Origin: Bacteroidia bacterium
GTDB taxonomy: Bacteria > Planctomycetota > Phycisphaerae > Phycisphaerales > SM1A02
Assembly (NCBI GenBank): GCA_030054235.1
Contig: JASGCG010000117.1
Span: 1 to 5,925 of the forward strand
Length of the DNA stretch: 5,925 bases
Direction: 5' to 3'
The notes under the pieces were generated by a model. The model was given only the letters and a program-made list of their open reading frames with translations, was not told the origin of the DNA and ran no database searches. Below are positions 5,190 to 5,925 of this stretch, piece after piece; the stretch's first letter is position 1; every line of letters begins with the position of its first letter. The translations under genes and the position numbers were made by a program.

Positions 5190-5925
5190 CGGAACTGATC
5201 CTTGAGTACGCGCTTGGCAACACACTGCTTGCCACGCCGTTGGCCCTGCTAGCAGTGACGATCGGTCGCTGGCGACGACATCCATCGCTTGCACATGTGC
5301 TTTGGGTGCTCGTCATGATCCGGCTTGCCATGCCGCCGATCGCTGCAGTTCCATGGCTCTCCGTGCGGGTCCCGTTGGAACGACTCACGGCTGCAATCGG
5401 GGACAGCCAGCGTGGCGAGGGATCCCCAAGCGCACCATCGGCCTCCGAGAACGGTTCGATGAGCGGGGCCGCCCCTTCGGCGGGGCCCGCTGCCGCGCCG
5501 AGCCGCACGCGCGGGTCCGCATCATCGTCGGAAGGCGCCATGCCGCCGGCCTCGGCTGAGCACCGGGAGCGGGATGGGCCGGCGACCGCTGCGCCCTCCG
5601 TCGCGGCCGAGGCGCTGGCGTCGGCAAGCGATCAACACTCAGCACCACGGAACCCCGTGGCGCAAGGTGCCCCCTCCCTCGCGCTCGATCTGTGGCTCCT
5701 CGTCGGCGCACTGTGGCTCGTTGGCACCTTGCTCATCGTCGGCATCTCCATGGCTCGCGTCGTGCGTTTCCGTCGAGCGCTGCGCGTCCATTGCAGTCCT
5801 GCGGATCCCGAGATCCGTGGCGTCGCCAGCCGCGTGGCTGCCGAGCTCGGCGTGCGGCGCAGGTTCAAGGTGCTCTCCGCGCGGTCGAACTCGGTTCCGT
5901 TCGTCTGGGGCAGCTTCGGCGGCCC
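5186..5925 (+). CDS. M56-family (BlaR1-type) membrane sensor metalloprotease, N-terminal part (cut by window edge)
   Basis: GTG 5186 overlaps the blaI stop by 4 bp and the frame is open to the window end, giving 246 residues. Two hydrophobic helices come first: LILEYALGNTLLATPLALLA (about 4-26) and LAHVLWVLVMIRLAMPPIAA (about 35-58). The second is a typical M56/BlaR1 signature. Residues about 72-164 are low in complexity and rich in Ala, Ser, Pro and Gly. A third helix (about 165-193) follows, then a basic RFRRALRV segment and VASRVAAELGVRRRFKVL with SVPFVWGSFGG (236-246). This corresponds to the stretch just ahead of the zinc HExxH site in the family, which lies beyond the window. By analogy with BlaR1 it should sense a signal outside and proteolytically relieve BlaI repression. 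The signal and any C-terminal sensor domain are unknown, so I do not call it blaR1 outright. Confidence 0.85.
   Translation, partial: MTELILEYALGNTLLATPLALLAVTIGRWRRHPSLAHVLWVLVMIRLAMPPIAAVPWLSVRVPLERLTAAIGDSQRGEGSPSAPSASENGSMSGAAPSAGPAAAPSRTRGSASSSEGAMPPASAEHRERDGPATAAPSVAAEALASASDQHSAPRNPVAQGAPSLALDLWLLVGALWLVGTLLIVGISMARVVRFRRALRVHCSPADPEIRGVASRVAAELGVRRRFKVLSARSNSVPFVWGSFGG

Overview
The window is a GC-rich bacterial segment with four protein-coding loci read leftward and rightward from a divergent promoter region at about 4622-4814, plus one further gene at the left edge. The gene content points to a planctomycete, probably of the Phycisphaerae. The evidence is a secreted beta-helix protein that opens with a TITVCxDGSCxF-type strand, a large secreted DUF6288-type protein fused to a SASA/SGNH esterase, and a BlaI/M56 pair. 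This is a judgement from protein style only, since there is no rRNA or other marker gene to settle it.

Layout, left to right. Positions 1-423 (minus strand) hold the N-terminal end of an exported right-handed beta-helix protein cut by the window edge. Positions 424-659 are non-coding and contain two short GC hairpins. Positions 660-3296 (minus) encode an 878-residue exported protein: signal peptide, PDZ-like DUF6288 N-terminus, alpha-toroid-like repeat region, Thr/Pro linker and C-terminal SGNH esterase. Positions 3297-3454 are non-coding with an 8-bp inverted repeat and a 9-bp direct repeat. Positions 3455-4621 (minus) encode a complete Fic-domain AMP transferase with an inhibitory motif and a winged-helix C-terminus. 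It has a very good SD and a sigma70-like promoter. To the right, blaI (4815-5189, plus) and an M56/BlaR1-type membrane sensor-protease gene (from GTG 5186, cut by the window end) overlap by 4 bp and form an operon.

The best-supported regulatory structure is in front of blaI. A TTGACA -35 box and a TATCGT -10 box are overlaid by two copies of ACGACA-N3-TGTCGT whose centres lie 22 bp apart. This is the expected architecture for an autoregulated BlaI-type repressor, with the M56 protein as the signal-responsive antirepressor. The Fic promoter lies back to back with it and carries its own near-palindrome in the -35/-10 spacer.

I see no tRNA, rRNA, CRISPR array, insertion sequence or phage element. 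Long antisense open frames over the minus-strand genes are GC-driven shadows. No clearly new system is visible. The most interesting items are the double operator, the DUF6288-esterase fusion, the Ala/Ser/Pro-rich insertion in the sensor's predicted outer loop, and the possible self-regulation of fic.
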